A DNA stretch of 64,000 nt, from assembly GCF_900176205.1 (NCBI RefSeq), contig NZ_LT859959.1:5043001-5107000 (forward strand), given 5' to 3'. Under the pieces are notes generated by a model. It did no database searches. It saw only the letters and a list, made by a program, of their open reading frames with translations, and was not told the origin of the DNA. This document shows positions 8,727 to 17,791 of the stretch, in pieces. This DNA is from Bradyrhizobium sp. ORS 285. Lineage in GTDB: Bacteria > Pseudomonadota > Alphaproteobacteria > Rhizobiales > Xanthobacteraceae. The stretch's first letter is position 1; each line of letters opens with the position of its first letter. The position numbers were made by a program, and so were the translations under genes.

Positions 8727-8969
8727 CGCCCGGGAGGCCCGTTCGTCGGCAACTCACGAGCGTCGAGCCGAGCGTTCATCCATTCGCGCCTCCCGTCGAC
8801 TTCATCGCCAAGGGGGTGGGCTCATGCTGCTGGCGAAACCTCCATGCGAGGCGCATGAGACAGCAGCGCTACGGGGCGAGAAATCTCGAGCAACTGCGGG
8901 AGTGGCCGGACGCAGCTCAGGTCTGTTAAGACGACGGGCAGTCAACTCCAGGCATTTTGGTCAAAACCC

Positions 8970-9821
8970 GTGACATTTCTTCGGAGCCGCGCCAAAACAT
9001 TCGTGATCATCGGCTGGATTGTGTTCGTGATCGCGATCCCGGCATGCTTGGTAATCGGCGGAATGGCCGGCTTCAGCATGTTCTATTTCTCCGCAAGCCC
9101 GCAATATCAGCTGCATGCCTACGATCTCCAGGCGAGCAACCTTGTTCTTGCCGTCGGAGCGTTCACCACGGCGGCATCCACGATCGCTCTGGCGCTGAAG
9201 TTCCGGGCGATCGCATCGGCCTTGGTGATCGTGATCTGGAGCACGAGCCTCATCGGCACTCAGGTTGCACGCGCCTTCGTCAAGCCGGGACCGGACACTT
9301 TCGAGCGGCATGTCGGCGACGAGGTCTTTTCGCTGCCTTGGACGTACGCGCCCGCGTCTCCTGGATCAGCCCCGCCGGTCGCCGTCTCGCATGAGAACGG
9401 CTTTACCGCACAGGTTTGCTTCGCCAACCTCGGTGGTCGGACCGATGCCAGCTGCGGCATGTTCCAGGAGGTTCGAATTTCGCCTGACGAGGACGGCACC
9501 GCTGGCCCGGACTTGCAGTCCTGGCGCAAGCGCCGCTCGGAAATGATCCAAGGTCCGGACCGCAACGGCTATCAGACGTTCGACTTGAGCTATACCGTGC
9601 AGCCGAGCGGAATCGCGCGCATTCAACGTTACTACGCTCGGCTGAACCCCTCCGGGCAGCTCGCTCGGCTGGTGGTCTGTCAAGCTCCGCGCGAGATATT
9701 ATGTACGCACCACGCGCTCGTTGGCCATTATTGGCTCGGATACCATGCTGACCTGGCGGCGGGTGATGAAGCGCTCGATGCGAGGCTCGCAGGACTGATC
9801 GAGTCATGGCGGCGCAATTAG
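8970..9821 (+). CDS. Hypothetical membrane-anchored protein
   Basis: The 283-residue product has three hydrophobic segments in its first 100 residues (FVIIGWIVFVIAIPACLV; LVLAVGAFTTAASTIALAL; ASALVIVIWSTSLIG) and a soluble C-terminal region of about 180 residues that should lie outside the membrane. That domain contains four Cys (CFANLGG, ASCGMF, VVCQAP, ILCTHH), suggesting disulfides in the periplasm. The start is the GTG at 8970; no strong ribosome site is visible. No family recognised. Confidence 0.65.
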   Translation: MTFLRSRAKTFVIIGWIVFVIAIPACLVIGGMAGFSMFYFSASPQYQLHAYDLQASNLVLAVGAFTTAASTIALALKFRAIASALVIVIWSTSLIGTQVARAFVKPGPDTFERHVGDEVFSLPWTYAPASPGSAPPVAVSHENGFTAQVCFANLGGRTDASCGMFQEVRISPDEDGTAGPDLQSWRKRRSEMIQGPDRNGYQTFDLSYTVQPSGIARIQRYYARLNPSGQLARLVVCQAPREILCTHHALVGHYWLGYHADLAAGDEALDARLAGLIESWRRN

Positions 9822-10104
9822 CGCGTTTTGGGCGCGTTCATTGCCGATCTACGCTTTGTCCCGCTTCGCGATGAGGGCGGGTCGATTCTCACGACGCGTA
9901 GAGCCGGCGCCCTCGTGCTAGCTCGATCCGTGTCGCAGAGTGAAGGCCTCAATGAGATGCCCGCGGATCGACGCGATTGCGGGTGACGAGCCGCATTTCG
10001 ACGGACGGAGCTGGACGGGTGGATTGGCACATCGTCCCAGGGGCGCGCGCTCACAGTCAGGATAAAGGAGGGGCGGGCCACCAGGCCGGCCCCTTGCCCG
10101 CAAC
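9822..10104. other. Intergenic, partial match to the dispersed repeat
   Basis: This short region contains a segment (TCGCGATGAGGGCGGG, then TCTCACGACGCGTAG) resembling part of the interspersed repeat at about 11.5 kb. It looks like a degraded remnant. No gene seen. Confidence 0.35.
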
Positions 10105-11013
10105 TCAGCTCCTCGTGCTGGCGGTCTTGTCGAGCGCGGCGCGCAGGCCTTCCGCCAGTCTGACGGCGTCGTCGTTCGCCCAGAAATGCATGAAGAACAG
10201 CCGCGGCTCCTCGTCCAGCATATGGCTGTGCAGGGCCGTCACCTCGATGCCGTGCGTCCGCAACGCCAGGATGACCGGGTTCACTTCGTCGCGGGTGAGA
10301 ACGAAGTCGCCGGTGACCGCCGCCTTGCCGCCTCCGGTCGGTTGAAAGTTGATGCCGATCGCAACGCCCAGCGGCCCAGCAGGTGTCAGCGACATGCCAC
10401 CCTGCGTGATCGGGTCGCGCCGCTTGACGTTGAACTGGTAGACGCCGCCATTGGCCTGGCCTTTGACGCCGATGATCTGGTCGAGCTTTGATGTGTCGAG
10501 TTCGACGGCGGGCGGCGGACTCGTCGATGCCGCTGCCGTCAGTGGCGTCCTGCTCTCGGCCAGCGCGTCGTGGATGGCCGAGGCCAGCTTGACCGGGTCG
10601 CCCTGGCCGGCGACGTGCATGTAGAATGTTGCCGGGGTCGCACGCAGCAGATGATTGTGCACGGCGCTGATCTCGAGACCACTCGCGATCATCTTCGCCA
10701 TCACCGGATTGATCTCGGTCTCGAGCAGCACAAGGTCGCCCATCACCATGGCGCCGCCATGAGCGGGCTTGAACGCGACCCACCCGCCGAGCGCCAGCGC
10801 CGGTTTGATCGTCACGCCGTCCAATGTCACGGCGAGATCACTGCGCGGAAAGCCGTAGCGGCGGACGTCGTCGGAGATGGCGGGCTTGCGGCCCAGTACG
10901 TCGTCAACGCGCTGCCAGTCTATGTCTTGGCCGTAGGCCGGGATCGACGGATCGAAGCGAAAGGCGGAAAGGCAGATGGCAAGGCCGATCAGGGCCCGGG
11001 GGATTCTTTTCAT
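10105..11013 (-). CDS. DUF1259 (LppY/LpqO-family) exported protein
   Basis: This 302-residue protein has a signal peptide (LIGLAICLSAFRF, mature start near PAYGQ) and two tandem copies of the DUF1259 domain, at about residues 60-160 and 195-295. The copies align: MVMGDLVLLETEINPVM with AAVTGDFVLTRDEVNPV, and AVHNHLLR...FYMH with ALHSHMLD...FFMH. The paired HxH motifs look like a possible metal or ligand site. Function is unknown. A clear AAGGAG ribosome site precedes the ATG at 11013. It appears to be a single-gene unit. Confidence 0.88.
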   Translation of the reverse strand: MKRIPRALIGLAICLSAFRFDPSIPAYGQDIDWQRVDDVLGRKPAISDDVRRYGFPRSDLAVTLDGVTIKPALALGGWVAFKPAHGGAMVMGDLVLLETEINPVMAKMIASGLEISAVHNHLLRATPATFYMHVAGQGDPVKLASAIHDALAESRTPLTAAASTSPPPAVELDTSKLDQIIGVKGQANGGVYQFNVKRRDPITQGGMSLTPAGPLGVAIGINFQPTGGGKAAVTGDFVLTRDEVNPVILALRTHGIEVTALHSHMLDEEPRLFFMHFWANDDAVRLAEGLRAALDKTASTRS

Positions 11014-12008
11014 CGTGCTACTCCTTGTGATCAGCTTCGCTTCAGGCTCTGACCGCTGCCGTCTGCTCGTGCGGCTGTGACGCGCGCAAACCGCGAAGCG
11101 GAGCTACCGCAGATCGACGTGCACGACGATCGCCGCACCTATCGAAGGGAGACCAATCGTCGGGATGGAAAGAGCTGAGGGTTGCGGACATGCGGCGCCC
11201 TTGGTGATCAGGACGCGATGCTTGGGCATGTCGCCTCGTGGGGAGATCGCAATCCCCATCGTCGCCCAATCATCAGATGGGAGGAAGGTTCCTACGCTTC
11301 CCAAGAAATTCGGGGGGCTCACACGGCTCCGAGCCTCGACGGCGGCCGCCACGGTCGCCGTGCAGCGTCGGCGGGCAAGGAATAGCGAACGGATGAGGCG
11401 CGCCTGGACACGAAATTCTTTTGACCGTCCAAGCTGATTTGCCCTGTCCAGTCCCTCGGCGAAAAATATTCTTCTTTCGTTTTTTCCGTATTCATGCTTA
11501 TCTACGCTCGTCCCGCCTCGCCATGAGGGGCGCATCGCGATCGTCACGACGCGCGGGGTGGGATGCGGTGGGTGCGAGGGTCTCGCAGCGTGGCCTCAGG
11601 CCATGCGGACGAACGAGGCCGCGCGCCGGCGAAGTCGCATGGTCCTGGTCTCCCGACGCTGAGGCCAAGCGGATGGTCATGATGATCCGTCCGTGACGGG
11701 GGCAAGACAGCCCGGTCCCCGGGGAGAGTGCGTATAAGCCGCCCAACCATCGCGCGGGGAATGCCGGGATGCCTCGGCTGAACCTGTGGTGACTGCCGCC
11801 TGCTTTTTTTCTGCAGGCGGGCCATGGGTGCGGCCAGCGCCCGGCATTCCCCGCGCCCTCATGATCCCGAGGGCGGACATCCCCGATCAACTCGGGCGCT
11901 CCCTGGCGCCGCGAGCCGGTGACGCGCATGCCGAGAATTCGAGCCACATCAGACGCAAGCGACAGCCGCCGAAAGCGGCCCAGGCGGATGCGACCCGCGT
12001 CCGCGCGA
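11014..12008. other. Intergenic region of about 1 kb dominated by a repeat
   Basis: No gene is supported here. The right part (about 11500-11880) is one copy of a dispersed repeat whose other copy lies inverted at 32160-32560. The left part holds only frames without start signals or recognisable products. Confidence 0.5.
11500..11880 (+). repeat. Interspersed repeat, copy A
   Basis: This copy matches the reverse complement of 32163-32560. The best-conserved core is 11722-11877. It includes CCATCGCGCGGGGAA, then TGTGGTGACTGCCGCCTGC, a T-rich loop and GCAGGCGGGCCATGGG, and ends with CCGCGCCCTC. The two CCGCCTGC/GCAGGCGG arms form a hairpin at 11797-11821. Upstream, blocks such as GGGATGCGGTGG and TGGTCCTG.TCTCCCGACGCT are shared. 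Similar elements are familiar from Bradyrhizobium and Rhodopseudomonas intergenic DNA. It encodes nothing recognisable. Confidence 0.75.
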
Positions 12009-12755
12009 TCAGTCGGACGATGCGTAATGCAGATAATCAGGATTGAACATGGCCGCATCCGTCAGCGCCTCGAAATCCGGCACGGTCAGCGTCCGGTCGC
12101 GCAGCACGATGAGGCCGGCGGAGCGCAGCTCCTGCAGGGTGCGGTTGACATGGACCACCGACAGGCCGGTGGCGTCGGCGAGATCCATCTGGGTGATCGG
12201 AAACGCGCAGCTCTCGCCTTCGACGAGCCCGACCGCCCGCAGCCGCGTCATCACCTCGCACAGCAGATGCGCCACGCGCTCGTAGGCGTCGCGGCGGCCG
12301 AGGTTCAAGGTCCATTCGCGCTGGATCGCGGCGTTGGAGAGCGTCTCGCACCAGAAGGCTTCCGCCAGCTTGCGGTCGCAGGCGATCAGGCTCTCGAACC
12401 GCTCGCGGTCGAGCTCGGCATAGCTGACCGGCGTCAGCGCCGCGATCGAATGATCGAGCCGCTTCACGAGATAGATCTGCGCATCGCAGGTGTCGCCAGG
12501 CAGGACAAGGTTGACGATCTGCCGGCGGCCATCTTCCAGCGCCTTGTAGCGCACGGCCCAGCCGGTCAGCATCATTCGGATGGTGGCCGCGACGTCGCCC
12601 TCGGCGGCCAGCTCCTGCCCGGCCGAGGCCAGCACGACATGGCCCCGCACGGACTGTTCGAGCTTCGCCGCCGCCTCGTCGGAGATCGCGCGGAACGCGC
12701 GCAGCCGGCGAAGCACGACATCCGCCGTGGACGCGCTGATGCCTCGGCCGCTCAT
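12009..12755 (-). CDS. Crp/Fnr-family transcriptional regulator
   Basis: The 248-residue product has an N-terminal cyclic-nucleotide-binding-like beta-barrel (about residues 20-140; the GDTCDAQIYL segment corresponds to the ligand pocket region) and a C-terminal winged helix (about 155-225; DLADATGLSVVHVNRTLQEL is the helix-turn-helix). No Fnr-type N-terminal cysteine cluster is present, so it is not an oxygen-sensing FNR. Its ATG overlaps the stop of the upstream CheB-CheR-kinase gene by four bases (12752-12755), so it is translationally coupled. This suggests it acts as an output or feedback regulator of that kinase. Closely similar regulators are often found beside HWE kinases in Bradyrhizobium. 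Confidence 0.9.
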   Translation of the reverse strand: MSGRGISASTADVVLRRLRAFRAISDEAAAKLEQSVRGHVVLASAGQELAAEGDVAATIRMMLTGWAVRYKALEDGRRQIVNLVLPGDTCDAQIYLVKRLDHSIAALTPVSYAELDRERFESLIACDRKLAEAFWCETLSNAAIQREWTLNLGRRDAYERVAHLLCEVMTRLRAVGLVEGESCAFPITQMDLADATGLSVVHVNRTLQELRSAGLIVLRDRTLTVPDFEALTDAAMFNPDYLHYASSD

Positions 12756-15700
12756 CGCTGTGATGTCGCGGGGCTCTGGACGAAACTGCGGCTGAGCGGA
12801 AGGATGATCTGGAATTGCAGGCCCGCCGGATTGAACGACAGCTCCGTCCTGCCCTTCAGCTCGAACGCCAATGTCCGCTCCAGGATCTCGGTGCCAAATC
12901 CCTTTCGCTGCGACGGCTTCACCTCAGGCCCTCCTCTCTCGCGCCATTCGAACACCAGTTCATTGGGATCGACGCTCTCGTCGATGTGCCAGCTGATCTC
13001 GACCCGTCCGGCCGGCTGGCTCAGCGCGCCGTATTTCACTGCGTTGGTCGCTAGCTCATGAATGGCGAGCGACAGGGTCTCGGCCGCCTTGGGCTGCAGC
13101 CGCATCGACGGACCGGAGATGCGCACCTGCTCGCCCTCGCGCGCCTTGTAGGCCATCAGCTCGTCGGCCAGGAGATATTCGAGGTCGACGCCCGCTTCGG
13201 GATCGCGCGTCACCGCCGCCTGGGTGCGCGCCAGCGCGCCGAGCCGGCCGTCGAGATGGGCGGCATATTCGTCCACGGTCGAAGAGGTCTGCGCCGAGCG
13301 CCGCGCGATCGAGCGGACGACGCCCAGCGTGTTGCGCACGCGGTGCTGCAATTCGGCCAGCAGCAGGCGCTGGCGCTCCTCGGCGCGGGTGATCGCGGTG
13401 ACGTCGATGAAGGTCATCACCACGCCGGCGATGAAGTTGTCGACGCTGCGATAGGGCAGCATGCGTACGATGTATCGGGTGCCGCTGTCGGGTGCCGTCA
13501 GCTCGCGCTCGGCGCTCGCCAGCGTGCGCAGCACCCGGCGGATGTCCTCGTACAGCTCCTCGATCGGGATCTTGGCCTTGATATGCGCGATCGGCCGGCC
13601 GACATCGGTCTCCACCAGATGCAGCACCTGGGTGATCGCGGGCGTGAAGTTCATCACCCGGAGATCATTGTCCACGAACACGGTCGCGATCTGCGTGCTC
13701 TCGAGGAAATTCTTCAGGTCGCTGGTGGCGCGCGTCAGCTCCTGGACGCGATGCGCGAGCTCGCCATTGACCGTCGTGAGCTCCTCGTTGACCGATTGCA
13801 GCTCCTCGCGCGAGGTCTCGAGCTCCTCATTGGCGGATTGCAGCTCCTCGTTCAGCGACTGATATTCCTCGTTGGAGGATTTGAGCTCCTCATTGGTGCT
13901 CTCGAGCTCCTCGATCGTCGCCTGCAGTCGCTCGCGCGTCGCCCGCAGCTCGCTTTCGAGCCGCTCGACATGCTCGCTGCGCACCAGCGCGCTGTTGCCG
14001 CTCGGCAGCGCGGTGGACGGACGCAGCGGGCCATCCTTGAACAGCACGACGAAGTTGCGGTGGCCGTCGGCCCCGTCCTCGACCGGCTCGACGGTGATGT
14101 CGACGCCGACCGTATGGCCGTTGACACCGAGCATCACCTGGTCGGCATGCACGATCTGGTTGGAGTCGCGCGCATGGCCGAGCGCCGTGCGCAATTCGAG
14201 CCTGAGGTCGCGATGCACGAGGCTGAGCAGATCCAAGGTCGCAGCACCCGCGGTCGGCTCGATGAAGCGGCCGGTGCGGCCGGAGAAGTGCAGGATCTGG
14301 AAGTTGCCGTCGGTGATGACATAGGCGGGCGCATAGCGCTCGGCGATGCGCTGGGCCTTGCGCTCGAGCCCGACATCGGCGTTGACCGTCCGGATCGTCG
14401 GCATCTCGACGGTCGCGCGCCCCGCAGCCGTGCTGATCGGGAATTCCGGCGGCAGCCGCGAGCCGCTGTCGAGCTTGCGGAAGATGCGCGCGCGACGGTC
14501 GACCGGCGCGAACAATTTCGGATGCCGGGTGACGTTTTCCGAATTGCCGAGGAACAGAAAGCGGCCAGGCAGCAGCGAGAAATGGAACAGCGGGATCACG
14601 CGGTTCTGCAACTCGGCGTTCAGATAGATCAGCAGATTGCGGCACGACACCAAATCGAGCTTGGAGAACGGCGCATCCTTGATGACGTTGTGCTGGGAGA
14701 AGATGCACATCTCGCGCAGCTCCTTGACCACGCAATAGGTGTCCCCCTCACGCACGAACCAGCGTGCGAGCCGCTCCGGCGTGATGTTGCCCTCGATGTC
14801 GGTGCGGTAGCGGCCGACCCGCGCCGCGGCCAGCGCCCGGCCGTCGATGTCGGTGGCGAAGATCTGCAGCGATGGCGGCGCGTCGAGCTTGGCCGCCTGC
14901 TCGCGCAACAGGATGGCGATCGAATAGGCCTCCTCGCCGGTCGCGCAGCCCAGCACCCAGACCCGGATCTGCTGCCCGCTCTGCTTGCCGGCGAAGATCT
15001 GGGGAATGACGTCCTGCTCCAGCACCTCGAACTCCCGCTTGTCGCGGAAGAACTCGGTCACGCCGATCAGGAGGTCGTTGAACAGGTGCTGCACCTCGTC
15101 CTTGTCGTTGCGGAGGAAATCGACATAGGCCGCGATGTCGCCGATCTGCACCACCTGCATGCGGCGCTGCACCCGGCGCAAGAAGGTGTTCTGCTTGTAG
15201 CCGTGAAAATCGTTGCCGGTCTTGTTGCGCAGGATGTCGGCGATGCGGCCGAGCGAGGCGGCGGCCGCGGCAAGCACCTCGTCGAAGCCCTGGCGCTCCT
15301 CGAGCCGGCGCAGGTGGCGGGCATAGACCTGGATGTGGTCCGCGATGTCCTCGGCCGGCAGCACGAAATCGGCGATCGCGGCGGCCCGGCTGCTGTCCTG
15401 CAGCTCTTCGGCTTCGTCGGCGAGGCGCTCGGCGAGCGCGAGCCCGCCATGATCCTTCAGCACGGCGACGCCGAGCGTGCCGTCACCGCCGGTGCCGGCC
15501 AGGATGACGCCGATCGCCTGCTCCGCACGCTCCTCGGCGAGCGACACCAGGAGGCTGTCGATGGTGGCGCGCTCGCCGGGCGCCTGCGGGCTCTGCCGCA
15601 GGAGGACGCGGTTGTCCTGCAAGGTGGCGATCATGTTGGGCGGGCAGAGGTAGATCGCCTGCCCTTCGATCTCGGCGCCATCCTCGAGATCCCGCAGGCG

Positions 15701-15913
15701 GACGCTCTCGAGCGGTTGCAGCACCTCGCGGAGCCAGCCTTCGTCGAGCGCTTCGCGATGCTGCAGCACCAGGACCATGGCGAGATCCTGATCGAGCGCG
15801 GCCTTGGACAGGAACCGGGCGAGGCTCGCCGTATTCCCGGCCGAGGCGCCCACACCGATCACCAGCGGCCGCCGCTTCTTGTCGCCAGATTGAGACTCGC
15901 CGCCCGTCGTCAT
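12752..15913 (-). CDS. CheB-CheR-PAS-HWE histidine kinase fusion
   Basis: A 1053-residue cytoplasmic signalling protein. Order: CheB methylesterase domain (about residues 15-195, with catalytic Ser in GASAGN, His in LQHRE, Asp in AGTGGDGT); CheR methyltransferase (about 210-480, SAM site GCATGEEAYS and SCRNLLIYL); linker; a long coiled coil (about 640-720) built from repeated ESTNEEL/SANEEL units; a PAS domain (about 730-850); and an HWE/HisKA_2 kinase (about 860-1045) with H-box LAELQHRVRNTLG, N-box HELATNAVKYGALS and the WRE signature FEWRERGG. No receiver domain or transmembrane segment is present. I use the ATG at 15913; a TTG at 15925 is possible. Fused CheB/CheR-kinases occur in proteobacteria, mostly unstudied. 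HWE kinases commonly feed PhyR-type stress signalling. Confidence 0.92.
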   Translation of the reverse strand: MTTGGESQSGDKKRRPLVIGVGASAGNTASLARFLSKAALDQDLAMVLVLQHREALDEGWLREVLQPLESVRLRDLEDGAEIEGQAIYLCPPNMIATLQDNRVLLRQSPQAPGERATIDSLLVSLAEERAEQAIGVILAGTGGDGTLGVAVLKDHGGLALAERLADEAEELQDSSRAAAIADFVLPAEDIADHIQVYARHLRRLEERQGFDEVLAAAAASLGRIADILRNKTGNDFHGYKQNTFLRRVQRRMQVVQIGDIAAYVDFLRNDKDEVQHLFNDLLIGVTEFFRDKREFEVLEQDVIPQIFAGKQSGQQIRVWVLGCATGEEAYSIAILLREQAAKLDAPPSLQIFATDIDGRALAAARVGRYRTDIEGNITPERLARWFVREGDTYCVVKELREMCIFSQHNVIKDAPFSKLDLVSCRNLLIYLNAELQNRVIPLFHFSLLPGRFLFLGNSENVTRHPKLFAPVDRRARIFRKLDSGSRLPPEFPISTAAGRATVEMPTIRTVNADVGLERKAQRIAERYAPAYVITDGNFQILHFSGRTGRFIEPTAGAATLDLLSLVHRDLRLELRTALGHARDSNQIVHADQVMLGVNGHTVGVDITVEPVEDGADGHRNFVVLFKDGPLRPSTALPSGNSALVRSEHVERLESELRATRERLQATIEELESTNEELKSSNEEYQSLNEELQSANEELETSREELQSVNEELTTVNGELAHRVQELTRATSDLKNFLESTQIATVFVDNDLRVMNFTPAITQVLHLVETDVGRPIAHIKAKIPIEELYEDIRRVLRTLASAERELTAPDSGTRYIVRMLPYRSVDNFIAGVVMTFIDVTAITRAEERQRLLLAELQHRVRNTLGVVRSIARRSAQTSSTVDEYAAHLDGRLGALARTQAAVTRDPEAGVDLEYLLADELMAYKAREGEQVRISGPSMRLQPKAAETLSLAIHELATNAVKYGALSQPAGRVEISWHIDESVDPNELVFEWRERGGPEVKPSQRKGFGTEILERTLAFELKGRTELSFNPAGLQFQIILPLSRSFVQSPATSQR

Positions 15914-16002
15914 ACCTTGTCGCAAATCAAATCCGCCTCAGCCAAAAACAGAAAGAAACTAGCCGATCCGTCCTGCAAACAAAATAGCCGCAGGACACCG
16001 CC

Positions 16003-16027
16003 AACGCAGCAAGAAAGCAGGCTTTCC
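16003..16027 (-). promoter_or_regulatory. EcfG-like promoter with one mismatch, upstream of the kinase gene
   Basis: On the minus strand the pattern reads GGAAA-N16-CGTT. The alphaproteobacterial general-stress sigma factor EcfG recognises GGAAC-N16/17-CGTT, so the -35 box has one mismatch. The site lies 90 bases upstream of the kinase ATG. It is suggestive only. Confidence 0.3.
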
Positions 16028-16100
16028 GCCGACGAATCCGGCCCGCGCGGCTTGATCTGCCGCAACATCGATGGTGCCGGTTTCCTCTACCTGTCGACCC

Positions 16101-16319
16101 ATGACCGAGCCACTCAGCCTACCGATTCTGCAAATGCAGCTGGACCGTTTGGTTCCCGGCCAGGGCCTGCATCTGGCGACAGCGGATGTCGAGCGGATGT
16201 TCGGCTACAACGACGTCGCGACCGGGCGTATCAGGAACTTCGCGGACGGGCATGGCTGCATGTTCGCCTGGTGCGCGACAGGCGTGCAGTTCGTGAAGCT
16301 GCCCCGCCGCGACGGCTGA
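16101..16319 (+). CDS. Small hypothetical protein
   Basis: The 72-residue product begins MTEPLSLPILQMQLD and reads like a compact soluble domain (LATADVERMFGYND, then FADGHGCMFAWC). The frame is open from 16071, but the ATG at 16101 gives the more natural start. There is no family match I recognise. It lies alone between divergent and convergent neighbours, ending 45 bases before the converging gene at 16364. Confidence 0.5.
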   Translation: MTEPLSLPILQMQLDRLVPGQGLHLATADVERMFGYNDVATGRIRNFADGHGCMFAWCATGVQFVKLPRRDG

Positions 16320-16338
16320 CGCATCGCCACCGGAGCGC

Positions 16339-16360
16339 GCAGGCCGCCCGGCGGCCCTGC
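16339..16360. terminator. Hairpin between converging genes
   Basis: The arms GCAGGCCGCC and GGCGGCCCTGC pair with one bulged base in the short gap between genes converging at 16319 and 16364. It probably acts as a two-way terminator; no T-run is evident. Confidence 0.4.
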
Positions 16361-16363
16361 GTG

Positions 16364-16672
16364 TCAGGATTTCAGCTCGCGCTGCTGGCGGAGTCGCAGA
16401 TAGGCCAACCGTTGCTGAATGAGCGCGCGATGCCGCTCCCACTCCGCCAGGCTCTCGCGTATCAGCACCGCGAGCCGCTCAGCCTCTTGCTTCGTCCTGT
16501 GGCCAACCGAGCTGGCGCAAGGCTGGCCCATGGCAGCGACCAGCCGCTCCTGGTTGCGCAGACGCGTTCGCCCCTTCAGAATGTCCGCGACGGCCTTGCG
16601 CAGCTGCATCTCCTCGGCACGGATCTCGGCCGCAATGGTCTCCGCCGAAAACATCGGGGCTTCTCTCCCCAT
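16364..16672 (-). CDS. Small coiled-coil hypothetical protein
   Basis: The 102-residue product is almost entirely helical and charged (AAEIRAEEMQLRKAVADIL; EAERLAVLIRESLAEWERH; LAYLRLRQQRELKS). Its start lies 3 bases after the stop of the CheB-type gene, so the two are co-transcribed. The ATG at 16672 is taken; an in-frame ATG at 16654 is an alternative. Its position suggests a partner of the CheB-type protein, but no function can be read from the sequence. Confidence 0.7.
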   Translation of the reverse strand: MGREAPMFSAETIAAEIRAEEMQLRKAVADILKGRTRLRNQERLVAAMGQPCASSVGHRTKQEAERLAVLIRESLAEWERHRALIQQRLAYLRLRQQRELKS

Positions 16673-16675
16673 CTT

Positions 16676-17680
16676 TCACCCCCCTGTTGCCGCCGGCAGA
16701 TCGAGCGACTTGAGGACGACCTGCCTGATCAGATCGGCATAGCGCCTGTACTCGATGCATCTGTCGTCGTACATCTCGGCAATCGCCGTGCGGCCGCTGG
16801 CGCGCGCATCCTCGGCCATGCGGCGCACCAGCTCGGCGCGCTCCTCGATGATGCGCAGCGCCACTCGCATCGCCTCGTCGACCCGGCTCTCCTGCTCCCT
16901 GGCCAGCACGTCGGCCGTGAAGGCGTGCCCCACCTGGCAGCGAAACCGCAGCGGCTTGTCGACGGTGACGTGCGACAGCACGCCGCCGCAGCTCGGGCAG
17001 GTCAAGGCCGCCGGTCTGGAGATCGTCCCGAGGGTCTCGCTGTCGATGCGCTCGCCGGCTGCGATGTCCACCTCCAGGCGGATGTCAGGCGGAGCGGGCC
17101 CCGCCGCGTCGGCCTTCGCCTTGGTCAGGCCGGCGAGGACATCGCCGATCTCAGCGCCCGGCAGGCAGTAGTCGACGGAACTGGCTTCGAGCGCACGCCG
17201 CGGCATCTCATCAGCAAGCGCATCCGTCGGCGCCTGCACCATCGCCACCCCGCCGCAGCGCTTAATGGCGTTGAGGCCGGACGCACCGTCTGATAGAAGA
17301 CCACTTAGGATAATACCGATGACCCTGGGCCCATAATGCAGCGCAGCAGATCGGAACAGGGGATCGATGGCCGGACGAACCATGTTCTCGCGTGGGCCGC
17401 GGCCGAGCATGATCTCGCCATTCACGACCAGCAGGTGATGATCGGGCGCCGCGAGATACACCGTTCCGTTTTCGATCGGCATCCCATCCATGGCGTGCTT
17501 GACCGGAAGCCGGCCCGCCGCGTGGACGACCGTCGACAGGATGCCGATTCCGCGTGCGGGAATGTGTAGCACGACAAACACCGCGGCGGGGATATCAGGC
17601 GGCAGCCGCCCGAGAATCTCCTTCAGCGGTGCGGTTGCTCCCGATGAGCCGCCGATGACGATGATGTCTCGGTTGAACAA
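16676..17680 (-). CDS. Stand-alone CheB-type methylesterase-like protein
   Basis: This 334-residue protein has a CheB catalytic domain at its N-terminus (about residues 3-185) with the triad Ser in GGSSGA, His in VVLHIPA and Asp in LSDGASG. It lacks the usual receiver domain. A C-terminal extension holds a CxxC pair (TCPSCGG) and RFRCQVGHAF, which looks like a metal-binding knuckle, followed by a helical region (EERAELVRRMAEDA). CheB proteins without receivers are often regulated by unknown partners, and no chemotaxis operon is present here. It is divergently transcribed from the receiver gene at 17792, in the same signalling block as the CheB-CheR-kinase. Confidence 0.88.
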   Translation of the reverse strand: MFNRDIIVIGGSSGATAPLKEILGRLPPDIPAAVFVVLHIPARGIGILSTVVHAAGRLPVKHAMDGMPIENGTVYLAAPDHHLLVVNGEIMLGRGPRENMVRPAIDPLFRSAALHYGPRVIGIILSGLLSDGASGLNAIKRCGGVAMVQAPTDALADEMPRRALEASSVDYCLPGAEIGDVLAGLTKAKADAAGPAPPDIRLEVDIAAGERIDSETLGTISRPAALTCPSCGGVLSHVTVDKPLRFRCQVGHAFTADVLAREQESRVDEAMRVALRIIEERAELVRRMAEDARASGRTAIAEMYDDRCIEYRRYADLIRQVVLKSLDLPAATGG

Positions 17681-17707
17681 GATCCGATCCTTCTCGAGCG
17701 TCGCACA

Positions 17708-17732
17708 GGAACACGGGTTGTTTTGTACCGTT
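17708..17732 (+). promoter_or_regulatory. EcfG (general stress) promoter, exact consensus
   Basis: GGAAC at 17708-17712 and CGTT at 17729-17732 are separated by 16 bases. This matches the GGAAC-N16/17-CGTT consensus recognised by the EcfG sigma factor of alphaproteobacteria. The receiver gene starts 60 bases downstream, an ordinary leader length. Confidence 0.75.
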
Positions 17733-17791
17733 GGGCGACAAGGTATTTGTCCATCGGTCGTTCCTATCAGTCATTCTCATAGGAGAACTTC

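Noticed and set aside
13058..17293. A 1411-codon plus-strand open frame across the kinase and CheB region
   Set aside because: It opposes two genes with clear catalytic motifs, has no recognisable domain, and reads as Arg/Ala/His-rich antisense shadow.
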